NCBI GenBank assembly: GCA_014529385.2
Contig: JABFUD020000222.1
Location: forward strand, 1-53,084
DNA length: 53,084 bases
Reading direction: 5' to 3'
Source: Adiantum capillus-veneris
Taxonomy: Eukaryota; Streptophyta; Polypodiopsida; Polypodiales; Pteridaceae
Shown: positions 1 through 11,864 of the stretch, one piece after another
Layout: each line of letters starts with the position of its first letter
Numbering within the stretch: position 1 is the first letter of the stretch
The notes under the pieces: generated by a model
Databases searched by the model: none
What the model saw: the letters and a program-made list of their open reading frames with translations, nothing else
What the model was told of the DNA's origin: nothing
Translations under genes and position numbers: made by a program

Positions 1-19
1 CCCCCCCCCCCCCCCCCCA

Positions 20-50
<31 letters not shown>

Positions 51-81
51 CCCCCCTCGGTGGGCACCCACCGTATGGGAT

Positions 82-122
<41 letters not shown>

Positions 123-179
123 CACGCCACCTCATCCCTTCTCTCCCTCTTGCACTCGTCACAGCGCGGAGGCCGCAGT

Positions 180-273
<94 letters not shown>

Positions 274-557
274 TCCGTTTCAGCCCGAAGGCGCAACGCA
301 AATTACGGGATGCTCTCCACACCACACACACACTCACCCTCACCCTCTCCCTCCCTCACACTCTCTCTCCCACCTCCAATCCCCTCTCCCCCCCTCGCAC
401 TCTGTTACGGCTCCAGCCCTCGCCCGGAGTCCCTCTCTCCCTCTCCCTCTCGGCCTGTACAGGCGTAGCGCATAATTCTCTCACACTCTCTCTCTATACA
501 CACACCACACACACACCCACACACCCCACGCTTACACACACACACACACACACACAC

Positions 558-631
<74 letters not shown>

Positions 632-905
632 CACGCTTACACCCCCCCCCCCCCCCCCCCCCCCTCCCCCCCATCCCTCATCTTCGCGTAGCAGGAAGCC
701 GTCAACAGAGTCGAATTAAAAAAAATAAAATAAAAAATATAATATATATTATATAAGCCCGTTTCCACGCACACTTGTGTACACATACACATACACCACA
801 TACACACTCACGCATGCGCACCCACATATATATATATATACACACACATCCACCCACATGCACATACGTACACACACACACACACACACACACACGCACT
901 ACAAA
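1..905. repeat. Homopolymer and microsatellite cluster
   Basis: Poly-C covers 1-58 almost without interruption. (CT)n follows at about 84-116 and 182-282, (CA)n at about 540-629, poly-C at about 642-664, (TA)n near 826-840 and (CA)n near 871-893. The long open frames on both strands here translate to Ser-Leu, His-Thr or Cys-Val runs, which is what uninterrupted dinucleotide repeats give, so I do not call a gene. Confidence 0.9.
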
Positions 906-1149
906 TACAAAAAACCAAAGGATTCCATGAATACGACGACAACGAAAAAGAAGGAGGACCCAAAGCACGCGCCGCCAACAACAAAAAGAGAAAATGCGCC
1001 GAAGGCATGCCCCGGCCAACCTCGAAAGGAAGTACACGCTACACCGACGCACCGGCAACACACCATTCGACAGCAACACGCAACCACAACGCCATTTTCA
1101 GTAATTTATAGGTTATTTTCATCATTTCTTTAGTTTTCAACCAAGCCAT
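906..1149. other. Unassigned spacer
   Basis: Purine-rich then mixed sequence between the microsatellite cluster and the putative LTR. I see no coding, RNA or repeat signature in it. Confidence 0.4.
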
Positions 1150-1372
1150 TGTAAAAAGGTCCCACTTTGTAAATTTCCTCTCTCTAGGTGATGGTCACAA
1201 AGGCCCACCTAGAGATTCCCATCTTTTAATAACCTCCCAAAACAAAGGAAGGGTCAACCACACCGGGCCCACCACTTGCTTTGTCTCCCCGATTAAGCTT
1301 ACCCTAATCACATCGGGATTACCATAATCCAACCAGCCAACACCTATAAATTGGCACTGAGAGGTCACTATC

Positions 1373-1398
1373 GGGGGGGGGGGGGGGGGGGGGGGGGG
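1373..1398. repeat. Poly-G run, 26 bases
   Basis: Uninterrupted G homopolymer inside the putative LTR. Its length is probably unreliable in an assembly. Confidence 0.9.
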
Positions 1399-1719
1399 CA
1401 GTTCATGAGAAGTCAGCACTTGGTAGAGTGTAGTGGGAAGAGTTGACACTATCACCCTCACGGGGAGGGACTTGTGTGTTGGGTTTGCTTTGGGGATTTC
1501 ACCATGCAAAGGGAGCCACGTCCATCTCTCGACTCCAATGGTCGATGCATACACGTATACACGCTCTTGATAGCAAGTTTCACAATCATTGAGTCGTCTT
1601 AGAGAACGCACCAAGTATTGCACCACCTCTTCTCCCTACCTCTCTACCACCACGGCGTGTCATTTGTAAATACTGCAGAAATAATTCTCCCTCACATCCC
1701 CGAGGGTTTTCATCATTTG

Positions 1720-1722
<3 letters not shown>

Positions 1723-1768
<46 letters not shown>
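1723..1768. repeat. (CT)n microsatellite
   Basis: Dinucleotide run with one GT interruption, inside the putative LTR. Confidence 0.9.
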
Positions 1769-2209
1769 GTGTGTAAGTTTGCGGTGTTCATATCATCGTG
1801 GTTTGTGTCCTAGCCGCTCAAATCTAGGTGGTGCCCTTGTTCGATTTACCGTGACAGGCTCGAGGGCGCGCCATTTGGCCCCCGATGTTTTAGAGGCCGT
1901 CGGGGTTCGGGGTTCGCTTTGCTCCTGTCAATGCGTGTGTTGTAAATCCGTGCTTTGATAGGGTTTTGCTGCTATGTGCTATGGTCCTTTGGGTGGGCGT
2001 GTGCTTGTAAATTCCCAAGGGAGCATAGGCCTTTTGGTTAGGGTTTACTAAGAGTAGTTTTGGTATACTTTTTGGTGCTGAGTTGGAGTTTTGATCGCTC
2101 TTGGGCTATAAAGCTATAGAGGTGACCCACTTTTTCTTTCGCCCAACAATTGGTGCCCACCACTGAGGAATCGCTTCAAGCTACCTTCAATTTACAGGTT
2201 TTGGAAGAC

Positions 2210-3670
2210 ATGGCATTTAATTTTCCGGATTCCAATGGGAAACCAAATGAAAAATCCAAAGGATTCATTGAGAAAATGAAGTTTGCTTCCCTTCTTGCTG
2301 ACAAGCAAGACCCAACATTGGTGCTGCAAATCTTCTACTTCTGTTTGAAGGGAGATGCTAGGGAATGGTTGGAAGGCTACAAAAAGGAGCTGCAATCAGA
2401 CCAACCTTCTCAAGGTATGACTTATGAAATGTTAAGACATGCTTTTCTTACACACTTTCAATATGTTTGTGGAAGACCCACAAAAGGTATGACAGTCTAT
2501 TCAAGGCTTGGTACAGAGTGAAGGCCAAACCATAGAAGACTTTGTGAATGCATTCAATGTGTTATGGACAAAGTGTGTACATATATGGGGGATTAAATTC
2601 CTCTAAACATGTTGAAGAAGGATAGGTTTCTTGCAAGTTTAAGGAGTAGTCTACGCTTATAGGTGGAGCTTAAGCAACCAACGATCTTTGAGGAGGCAGT
2701 TGAAATTGCAAATAATAAAGAGTGCAAAGTGGAGAATCTTCATCAATTTGTAATCATTGTCAAGTCAAAGGTTGAAGTGAAAGCTGTAGAGCAACCAGGG
2801 TCCTCATCAGGGAGCTAAGTTATGATCAACAAGCTTCTCATGATGTGAATTCTTTTTGCAAGGAGATGAAAGAGGTTGTAGATCTTATGAAGAATCTAGT
2901 GCACATATGTGGGAGGTGGAAGAGGTCAAAGCTATGGATATGGATAGGGCTATGGAAGCAATGAGGGATTTACACATGGTAGAGGAAGAGGCATGGCTGG
3001 AAGAGGGGATACATTTCAATGTTACAATTGTGGTGAATGGGATCATAAAAGCCCTCAATGTGACAAGCCAAAGAGAATGGGTGGTGATATGTTTTCTTTT
3101 CCTTCAAAAATTCCCTCTTGAGCTCAATATTATGGTATTGAGATTAAAGGGGAAGCAGGGCCACATGGTTTGACAGCTGAAGAGAAGGGAAAAAAAAGAT
3201 GGTATGCATAATCCGTTTGGAGAAGAATGAGGATGATTCAGGAGCTACAGTCATGCCTGTAGGTAAGAGGGTTACAAGAGATCATGAAATGAGCGAGGCA
3301 AGTCCTAGCCATAAAACAGGGAAACATGTTGAAGAAGAAGAGAAAACCCAAGCAACATTACAATACATCCGACTTTCCTTTGGGAGAAGGGCAACCAAAT
3401 TATAGTTTAAGGGCTGATTTGGTGAGTAGAAAGGTTGATGTTACCTTTGGGAAACTCATGGAGATGTGTCCTAAGTTAAAGAGGCAATGGAAGTATGTAG
3501 TCAACCCCATGAATAAGGAGCCTGCAAGGGGTCTGTGAGAGTCCTGTCTTTAAATGAGTTACCTAATATATGCCCTACTATGGATGCATGGCATAAGAGG
3601 AAGTGAATTGGAGAGGTGTATATTGATGGAGGTGCATAGGTATGTGTTATTACTCAAGCTTGTGTATCAA
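2210..3670 (+). pseudogene. Retrotransposon gag-protease remnant
   Basis: The frame from the ATG at 2210 encodes a Gag capsid-like segment with the usual W-L-x-G pattern (GDAREWLEGY near 2352) and runs to a stop at 2519. The text continues after a frameshift (QSEGQTIEDFVNAF near 2514). Back in the first frame at 3020-3061 there is a perfect CCHC zinc knuckle, CYNCGEWDHKSPQC, which in Gag binds the element's RNA. Near 3619 an aspartic-protease-like YIDGGA followed by a stop and VCVIT is visible. The frame then dissolves next to the hAT remnant. What I see is Gag plus the start of protease; RT and integrase are absent. The domain order fits a gypsy-type element, but without RT the superfamily is inference. 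Confidence 0.75.
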
Positions 3671-3673
3671 AGT

Positions 3674-5469
3674 TTAAACATCCAGTTTAAACAAAGTACA
3701 TGTACCAAGCTCACAAAATCCTAGTTCTTTGGTTGTTACCGCGTTCCCTAGCTCTTGGTCATCTTCACAATTATCCACAGTCCACAGTGGTTTGTCTTCA
3801 TCATACTCTTCTGATTGAATCTTTTTGAGGAGCCTATGATTGCAATACAAGTATGCCAATTTTTTGGCACTATTGCTTAGAAGACAATTATGAACAGTTG
3901 AGTGCACATAGAATTAGTAGCACAATGTGAAAGCACTCTAAAAACCAATTTTTATAACGTAGGTGTTGAAGCATTGTTCATGAGCCACCACCTCCATGCT
4001 GGCTATTTGAATGCAAGGTTTTGAACAAACTTAGAACTAAAATGACCATCCTTTAACCTATACTTTGTCAGGTCAGATATGGATTGAGCTTGATCATCTA
4101 CATTGCTCTAGAAATCACTAAACACGTCATAAAAGTCTTCAATCAGCTCTTCATCCCATTCATCTCATAGTCCATGTTCCAATACTCTAGGTCAAGCAAG
4201 AAAGAAACATGGTGCAATGGACTGTGCACACTGAGACCCATCAAGCATGCACATACTTATTTAAGATATCCCTTTTAGCTTTGTTGAATGGTGGTTTCCA
4301 AGGCTTAATCAAACAATTTGTAGGCTCCAAAGGAGAGTTCAAACTCTCTTGAACATTATACCACCCATGTACACCTTCCCTATATTGGGTAATTTAAGGT
4401 CAAACTATCACAAGGATATCATCACATGTATCACCTCGAGGGGGTCACCATGTATAAGTAGTGTGTATCACGTGCATTCAAGGACTATTTATAAAACTCC
4501 TTATTTGTGAATTTTAGACAAATAAAATATACCCTTTTCCTATTCAATTTGTGAATTGTTTTCCCATTTCCATTTTAGGGTATCCTTCTGTATGTGAAAA
4601 TGTGAGAAAAAATAGAATTTAATAACCCCTTCTCCTCCACTCACGTGATAGTCACATAATTATTGAGTGACCCCCCCGAGTGTATCACCAATGTCAGACC
4701 AAAAGTTTCTGTCATCATTAAGGACTCTCAAAGGCCTCACCTTTGTTTTTACTCTTTCTGGTTGCTCTGCTTACCACTCATAAAAAGAAGCACACACAAA
4801 TGTCTTTAAAATAGCATTTTGGTTTTGCATGATAGCTTTAGCATTGTGATTATACCATGCCGATACATGTCTAGAATATGTTGTCTCTTCAAAATGATCT
4901 TCACCATCTTCCTTGATTTGTCTATAATTTTTTTGAACCAATCAGTTTCATCTTTTTTATACCAATCTTCAAACACAAGATTCAAGCTATGTGCATTGCA
5001 ACCAAACATGTGGAAACTAGGAAAGCGCTCTTCCAAGAGTCGACCATCTGCTGTGTAATTTCTTGCATTGTCCATGATCACTTGTACTACGTTGGGGGTA
5101 CCTATTTGTTGAATTGTCTCTGTTATGATATTAGCTATGTATCTCCTTGAATTAATCTCACCTGATCTGTTCTCTTTAATGAAGCACTCCCCTTGAGGAT
5201 TTCATAACATCATTTATCCAATAAAATTGTGCACATCTATTGATACGATGGAGGGGAAAACCCAGCACCATAATCACCAATCTTCTTCCATGCATGCTTG
5301 CATGGCTCTTCTGTTACCATCAACATAGAACCACATGTAAAATAGATAGCTTGTTCAAGAGGAGACTGCACCTATTCAAGAGTAGTTGATTGAAAGCTTT
5401 GCTCGAGACTTATTTGCCTCAATCTAACATTCCAAATCGGTACTTGGGTGACCCATCTTGAGTATTAAC

Positions 5470-5520
<51 letters not shown>

Positions 5521-5855
5521 TGTAGTGGCTGGCATAGCGCACCACTATTTTGTTTGCCTTGTGTAGAGGCAACATTACATTGACTCTTTGAAGCCACAAT
5601 GCTTGGAGTCAATATTCTAGGTCGCTTTGCATTGACTACACCTCTTAATAACTCTCTCAAGTGTCTCGTAGAATTATCATGGTATATGCCATTACATCTA
5701 TCTCCATTTTCCCTATTACTTGTTCCATTCCCGGATCCAAGAAGGTGCTCCCTAATACGAGGTGCACCTCTTGATTTTTCTTCTCCACATAACTTGCAAT
5801 GCCAATATATAAATGATCTAACATTGTTTGCAAATTTCCACTTAGGCCCTGGCAC
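3674..5855 (-). pseudogene. hAT-family transposase remnant (BED finger, DUF659-type core, dimerisation tail)
   Basis: Read on the minus strand, the N-terminus (5855 to about 5620) carries a BED-type finger: HCKLCGEEKSRGAPRIREHL, with a C-x2-C pair and a following His. The middle (about 5200-4806) matches the hAT core: VVQVIMDNARNYTADGRLLE followed by FGCNAHSLNLVFED, where the D of MDNA corresponds to a catalytic Asp and the C-x2-H is conserved. The C-terminal dimerisation region lies at about 4020-3674 (SAKKLAYLYCNHRLLKK). Stops and frameshifts interrupt all parts, and a (GT)n tract at 5471-5518 lies inside the coding text. hAT transposases cut and paste DNA with 8-bp target duplications. I could not find terminal inverted repeats, so only the coding remnant is delimited. 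The family call is strong, and activity is excluded. Confidence 0.85.
5471..5518. repeat. (GT)n microsatellite
   Basis: About 24 GT units lying inside the decayed hAT reading frame. On the minus strand it would encode Thr-His repeats. Confidence 0.95.
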
Positions 5856-6111
5856 CTTACTACCAGCCTTGTAGTTACCTTTATTGGAAACTCAATTGTT
5901 TGATCTTTCACCACTAGTTGATGGGCAACTAGAACCGGCTGCATTCATGTTTTGGGAACAAGCATTAGTGTCCATGATAAGTCACAAGTCACCTATGCAT
6001 GCATAAATCAAGAAAATGTTAGGTTTTTTAAAAATTGAAATATATTAATCATTTGGTTAAAAAGATACAATGATATACATAAAAAAAAACAGCATCAAAT
6101 CAATGTTATTA
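5856..6111. other. Sequence between hAT remnant and tandem array
   Basis: AT-rich, possibly the 5' non-coding end of the hAT element. No terminal repeat was found. Confidence 0.3.
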
Positions 6112-6690
6112 TGAGAAGTGCTCCATTCCAACAATAGAAATGAGCCCCAAGCACTTGCACGTCCTAAAGCCTCCACGAGAATGCTCCCTACCTAAACCTA
6201 TTTCCAAGAGGATAGACACCCAAGGGAGGTAGCTGATCATAAAATACAAGTATGTCGGTGTAGTGATGAGGAGTGCTCCATTCCAAAAATAGAAATGATC
6301 TCCAAGCACTTCCACCACCTAAACCCTCCATGAGATTGCTCCCTATCCAAACCTATTTCCAAGCAAATAGACACTCAAGGGAGGTAATTAATTGTAAAAT
6401 ACAAGTACGTTGGTGTAATGATGAGGAGTGCTCTATTCCAACAATAGAAATGAGTCCCAAGCACTTGAACTACTTAAACCCTCCACTAGAATGTTCCCTA
6501 CCCAAACCTATTTCTAGGCCAATAGACGTCACTAACTGTAAAATACAAGTATGTTGTTGTAGTGATGGTGAGTGCTCCATTCCAAAAATAGAAATGAGCC
6601 CACTTGCACCACCTAATCCCTCCAAGAGGATGCTCCCTACCCAAATCTGCTTCTAAGCAGACAAACACCACTGGGAGGTAACTATTTTTG
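6112..6690. repeat. Four-copy tandem repeat, unit about 145-155 bp
   Basis: The anchor CTCCATTCCA (or its one-base variant) recurs at 6121, 6276, 6431 and 6575, giving periods of 155, 155 and 144. Each copy carries the same series of phrases (AAGCACTT, CTCCCTACC, ACCTATTTCC, AAATACAAGTA). The open frames inside are by-products of the repeat. Confidence 0.9.
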
Positions 6691-9600
6691 GATTTTGGAA
6701 AATAAAGGTCAAAGTTACCTGATAGAGCTAAAGTCTAAAGGATAAACCTCAAGTAGAGTTCTTAGTGAAATATCTATGGAGTGTACCAAAATGGGACTTG
6801 GAAGATTGGACATTGTTTATATAGCCACCTCCAAATGTGGCGTCTCTTTGGAGGGAATAGTTGGGCACACCAGGCCCCCTTTCAACCCTGCCAACCCCCA
6901 CCAACCCCCACCAAGCCCCAACAAGCTTCATCATTTGTCTGACGGGCATCAAGGAACTCTTGGTTCCAGCTAGGCAATGTGAATTTGAAGTTATTAACAC
7001 TCACATGGGGTGCTAATAACATGAGGTATTACCACTTCACACTTCATGTGAAGAAGTGAATGAAATCCCTGATAGTAGGGTCTCTTCCTAGTTTCCAAGC
7101 ATCACCTAACACAAAAGTTCCGTTTATGATTGGCCAAAACCTCAAAGCCAAGGTACTCAAAGCCCTCTACCACTTCAAGGGGCTCTTGATTGTACCAATG
7201 GATGGGTTCTCCTTGTTGAGAGTTTTTAAAAGCATAATCTTTTTTACACTCCCATTAATAACCTCTTCAAAGCCTTCTTGCTACCTAGTACCTCGTTCCA
7301 CCTCCTTGATGAGTATCCCAAAAGAGTTTGTAAAAGTGGGTATCCTTTCTTGAGACCAATAGTGCTTATGTCTTTCTTCGGTGTGCTTTTGTGATTAACT
7401 AAAAAGTGTAGCATTATTGGCATTTGAGTGTCTTTAATGCCTTAAGAAGCCTCAAAGCGTTTTTTTTTTCCCTCCAAAACTCACAATTGTGAGTGATTGT
7501 ATTATAAAGTCACCAAGACAAATACAGATCACCCTCAAGCTCATGCCGAGCCTTCAAGGACAAAAGATTACATTAAAACACTTTTAAAAAAAAAAATAAC
7601 CATACTCATAAATGTGATGTGGTGAAATCTATGCAGTAAAACAACATACACCGTACAAAATCCTCACAGATATTGTGCAGGAGCCACAAAAAGAATTACA
7701 AGTGTTCATGAGTGTCATACCAGTAGAGCACAAACTGTTCAATAGACATGACCCAAATAGGGGAGGCCAACCCACCGATCATAAAGAGACTAAAACCATA
7801 ATGAGAGAAATACATACCACTTGCATTGCCGTTAGGGAGAGTCCCATTGTCCCCATCACCAACAGAGGTGGCCATGTTTCTACCGCTGCCATTGGCACCC
7901 ACCCACCCCAAGAGAGTCAACTAATATTGATGAGCATACATATTAGGACACTAAGAGGTTCAAATAAAATTAGACTGCATAGACAAAACAGACCCACTTG
8001 CATGATGTAGCCTCGCAATCAAACAAGCTATCAAAGGGAGCCATACCTTTCTAATGTCTCCATTTGCAGCCATAGATAGCTCCTTTCTCTATCACCTGAC
8101 AATTTTTTTTTCAAATGGAAGCCAAACCAAACTGGCTACCCTTTGCCCTCTTGAGTAGAGGCAAGAGGGGAGACCTCTCCAAAATCTTCATAAACGAGGG
8201 CCATTGGCTTGAAAGAATTATCAATGAGGAGGCAGACCTAATGAATATCTCATTGTAGAGAAGTTGTTGCCCTCCATCTTTGCATAGCGCATCCTCCAAC
8301 CAACACTAGCCCCCACCCCATTGTGCTAGAACACCCTTCAAGCCTCTCTACTCCAGGGCCTTGCACACTGCAAGAGTGTAGACAACCTCACTCCAACAAA
8401 AATCCTCATTCTCTTGAAGGAAGGGTCAATAAAGGGGTTGCAATAAAACATGAATATTCTTAAATAGAGCCTTTATTTTTTTTTAAAAATTATTGTTGTT
8501 ATTTAATGCATCTTTTCATGAAGAATGTGATACAACTTTTACATTATGAAAACACTAGTTTTGCATAATGTTCCCCCAAAATTACTATATTTCATCTAAG
8601 AGTCTCTAATATGGCTCCTCTACCCTAGACATTTCCAAGATTATTGTAGCCACTAAAAAATAGTCTGCATCATATGCTATAATAGAAAACCATATGTGCT
8701 ATCACATCTATATGTGCTTATGGTAATTATTTTGAAATTTGTAGGACATTATAGTTCTAGATTGTACTTTCAAAGAGCTATCCAAAAATACATAGTAGGT
8801 AATAAGTGTGTAAGCTCCATGTAGAAGATGTAGCATCATGTTTTGATATTAGGTGTTCATGGACACCAGTTGTATAGACACCATCACCAAAGAAATTGGG
8901 ACTATATGTTGCAAAATGAGTGTAACTTGCATGAGACATGGTAGCTTTGATGCAAAATCCTTGGCAGAGCAAGTGTTTCAAATACACTATACTGGCACTT
9001 TAAGTAGCCCCTCTCTCATATTTTCACAACTCAACGTAAATCCCTATATCTATGAACAGCTCTCCCCCTAAAGGCACATCCTCTAGCTCATTCACACTAT
9101 CTCTGAATCTTCTTCTGTATTTTTCCTTGTGTTTCTTCACCAAATTCTTCTATATTTCTCTTTGCACTTTTCCTTCCATCTCTTCACTATTATTGTTTTT
9201 GTTTTCCTTTACATTCTCTAGAGAATTTAGCTCTGCATTTTTTGCAATATTTTTGTGTGTGCTATAATGTAGCCCTCATAGACTCATGGACTTCATGAGG
9301 CTACTTTAGCAACATACCACCAGCTCAATTGGAAAGCCTGGGGTAGAAAATCACCTAAAAAAGAGGGACCATGCTGCATGAGAAATTGAGTGAAAAGATT
9401 TCTCAAGAGGCTATAAAATCAAACGTCGTACTTGTTCACAATTCTTGGGTAGTATGAATGTGTTTTGAAGATTAGTCCATCTTTTCATTGAGTCCACCTC
9501 AAGAAAACCCAACTCCCCTCTATGCATGGTAGCACATGGCCTCTCTATGTTTACCTTGGATCATTGCACATAAAACAATTCCACTTTGAATTCTTTGTAA

Positions 9601-10560
9601 TCCACCTTAAAATTTCTTGCAGCATTTAAAATACATGATTTTTGCTACAATTGGTTCTAAATTGGCAGAGGATTGTCATCATCTTGATTGATTGAATTTT
9701 GGCATGATTCTATAATCAAATGTTCATCACTTTGTGTCAATCCACTTTGGTGGCCTTTACACCATGCTGCCATGTACAACTTGTACTATAACCTCGGGGG
9801 ATTCACCATGGAGAACTTACTGCACCATGTAAGTGCAGGGGAGGGTTTTTTTTTTACAAGTTACATAAACGTATAAGTTAGGGGTAGTTCCCCAATAATT
9901 TATCTCCCATGCTTAAAAATAAGGAAGGGGGTATCATTTTTGTTTTTTTTTGGGGGTGAGGAGTGAGGAAAGGAGAGAAGTTGCATAAAACCTGACCCGA
10001 GTTGATTACTAGTAATGATTGGTCACCAGTGTGCACTAGAACTTGGATGAATTTTGGGGATGTTTTTTTATTAAGTCACACATAAAATTTTGCATCAAGC
10101 CGGTCATAGATAAGGGCTGATTTGGAGGCAAGGCACGGGTTGATTTACACTAGCTTTGGATGGGTCAAAATTGGACGAGTAGCTAGAGTGTAGGCTGATC
10201 AGGCACATAGTTTGAAAGTCAAACTAAGACACATTGAGTGTACATCTAGTTATCAACTAAAGTTGTTCCTTAGTACATTGCCAGTCACTATGCTACACAC
10301 TAGTTTTACTCAGTTTGATCATGTGAGCCCTAAATTTTATATGTAAGATAGGGGTATGATACTTTTCTTCATGGATTGTCATATAAGCATAGAAAGGGGG
10401 GTCATATTCCCTAATACGAGTCGTATATAGGGGTTCTATCAAAGTTGTCCGCTCGCAGGTGGGGTCCCATTTTGTATATAGAGTGAATCCCCTTGGACTA
10501 TAACAAAATGTACAAATGAGCATCAACGGATAAGAACATCACACCACATGTTAAAGATTA
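6691..10560. other. Unassigned intergenic stretch
   Basis: About 3.9 kb with no domain, RNA gene or element end that I can support. Short open frames exist, for example at 7060-7353 (+), 7675-8010 (+), 7696-7920 (-), a 48-codon frame at 8116 (+), and 10293-10526 (-). None shows a family motif. The only compact palindrome noticed is TCACAATTGTGA near 7480. The region is probably decayed repeat. Confidence 0.5.
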
Positions 10561-11016
10561 GAGACTAAAATTGGGGCTACAAACTTATGAATACTCCTAC
10601 TCTTCTTCTATCATATGCTCACCTTGTTGTGTGTCCCTTTCCATGGTATTGTGCAGCAGACTTATGAATGATGACAAACTATCAAGATCTTTAGGATAAA
10701 ACACTTGTGGCCAATTTTCTCTCCTAAAGGCATGTCATGCAACGAGTCACTCTCGTTTTGCATCATCATATTGGGCCAAGCATCTTTTAAATCATTGGAT
10801 TGTAGAGCATGCAAAATCAATTGATCTTTGCTTCCAAATCCATGGTCATTTTCTTCTCCATGATCCGACCCACCATCACAATCCCAACTAAGTGCTCATC
10901 CTTAATTTTCCATCAAAGTACGTCATTTTCAAGGTTCATCCTAGAGAGCCACTCACCACTGTACACTAATGACTTTGAAACCAACCATCCCTTTGCCATT
11001 CTTCCCTATGGGTGTT

Positions 11017-11166
11017 CCCTTTGATGCACGTATCCCTTAAGAATTTTCATGATGAAGTGCTCTGTCCATAGTTGTTGTTGTAACTCTAGATGCACCCTTT
11101 GATGTACATATCCCTTAAGCATTTTCATCAAAAATGTTCTATCCATAGTTATTGTTGTAACTCTTC
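11017..11166. repeat. 78-bp tandem duplication inside the CACTA remnant
   Basis: Two adjacent copies begin at 11017 and 11095, each opening CCCTTTGATG and running through ATCCCTTAAG and GTAACTCT. On the minus strand both encode the same transposase-derived phrase (LW-x-EHF), so the duplication arose within the transposase remnant. Confidence 0.85.
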
Positions 11167-11800
11167 AAGTAGGGAACGAAGGCATATATCCATGATTCTT
11201 TGCTTTGTACCGACCCAACACAATCAAGCTTAAGAGTAAATGTCCTTTCTTAGTTTGCTAGCCATGGTGGAATATTGTAGTTGTTGATAATGATAGTTTT
11301 CCACACACTATAATATATTGATCGCTGCCTAAATGGGTTTACACCTTCCATAGCCAAGCCGAGGCTTAAATTCCTTGAATCCTATGCAAAATCCAGCTAT
11401 GTGTCATCAATGTGCTTTGAAGCCGCACTATCCGCCGCAAAAATACTTAGAGCACCATCTGAAGATTTCTTCTCCTTATGCCATGATACTAAAGTGGTCA
11501 TTGATTTGCATTGGAAGAAGTGCTTGATACAACATAAAAGAGAAAAATTCAAGAGCATCTTCTATGGCACTTTTTGTCCTTGAAGATAGTTTTGATATCT
11601 ATCTGCTTCACACTTAGAGCATTTATCCATGCTTACATACTCCTCTTTAAATAGAATACAATAATTAGGAAAAACATGAATGGAATTATAATACATCCTG
11701 TGATTTGAAGAATCTTTTTTTTAGCATCTATCAAGGTTGGAATCACATTATTAGTAGGCAATATGTGCTCTCTAAGTAGCCTACATACGAAGAAGCATCA
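11030..11800 (-). pseudogene. CACTA (En/Spm, TNP2-like) transposase remnant
   Basis: One minus-strand frame runs from about 11696 to 11250 with only three stops. It carries the TNP2 (Transposase_21) signature series in order: FPNYCILFKEEYVSMDKC (a decayed form of the family's C-x-N-D-C-I-L segment), a C-x2-C-like SKCEADRYQ, FFQCKSMTTLVSWHKEKK, then DSRNLSLGLAMEGVNPF and YYSVWKTIIINNYNIPPWL. After a frameshift the text continues with MDICLRSLLEELQQ-LW (about 11180-11140). The upstream edge (AKKK-L, about 11790) is also family-like. TNP2 proteins mobilise CACTA elements with 3-bp target duplications. No CACTA ends were located nearby, and the C-terminal half is missing or unrecognisable. Confidence 0.85.
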
Positions 11801-11864
11801 CCGCTCATTAAAAAAAAAAATATTACATAATTGCAATCTTTGCACAAAGCATGCTCTTGTACCT

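Larger units (their letters stand above)
1150..2148 (+). mobile_element. Putative 5' LTR of a gag-protease retroelement
   Basis: The interval begins TGTAAAAAGG and ends CCCAACA, so it has TG...CA ends. It is followed after one base by TTGGTGCCCACC, which sits where a primer-binding site would be, and a gag reading frame starts about 60 bases later. TATAAA-like boxes occur at 1344 and 2106. It also holds a 26-base G run (1373-1398) and (CT)n (1723-1768). No second LTR is in the window, so the left border is inferred only from the TG end and the position relative to gag. Confidence 0.4.

Noticed and set aside
60-719. 219-codon open frame
   Set aside because: It translates to Ser-Leu and His-Thr repeats from (CT)n and (CA)n; no stop can occur in such tracts, so the length is not evidence of coding.
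1195-1626. 143-codon minus-strand frame
   Set aside because: It crosses the poly-G run (giving poly-Pro), has no motif, and lies in a putative LTR.
2150-2209. Starting gag at 2150
   Set aside because: This would need a non-ATG start inside the presumed primer site; the in-frame ATG at 2210 is more plausible.
9314-9345. tRNA or SINE A-box-like phrase (AGCTCAATTGG)
   Set aside because: No B-box or cloverleaf follows within the expected distance.
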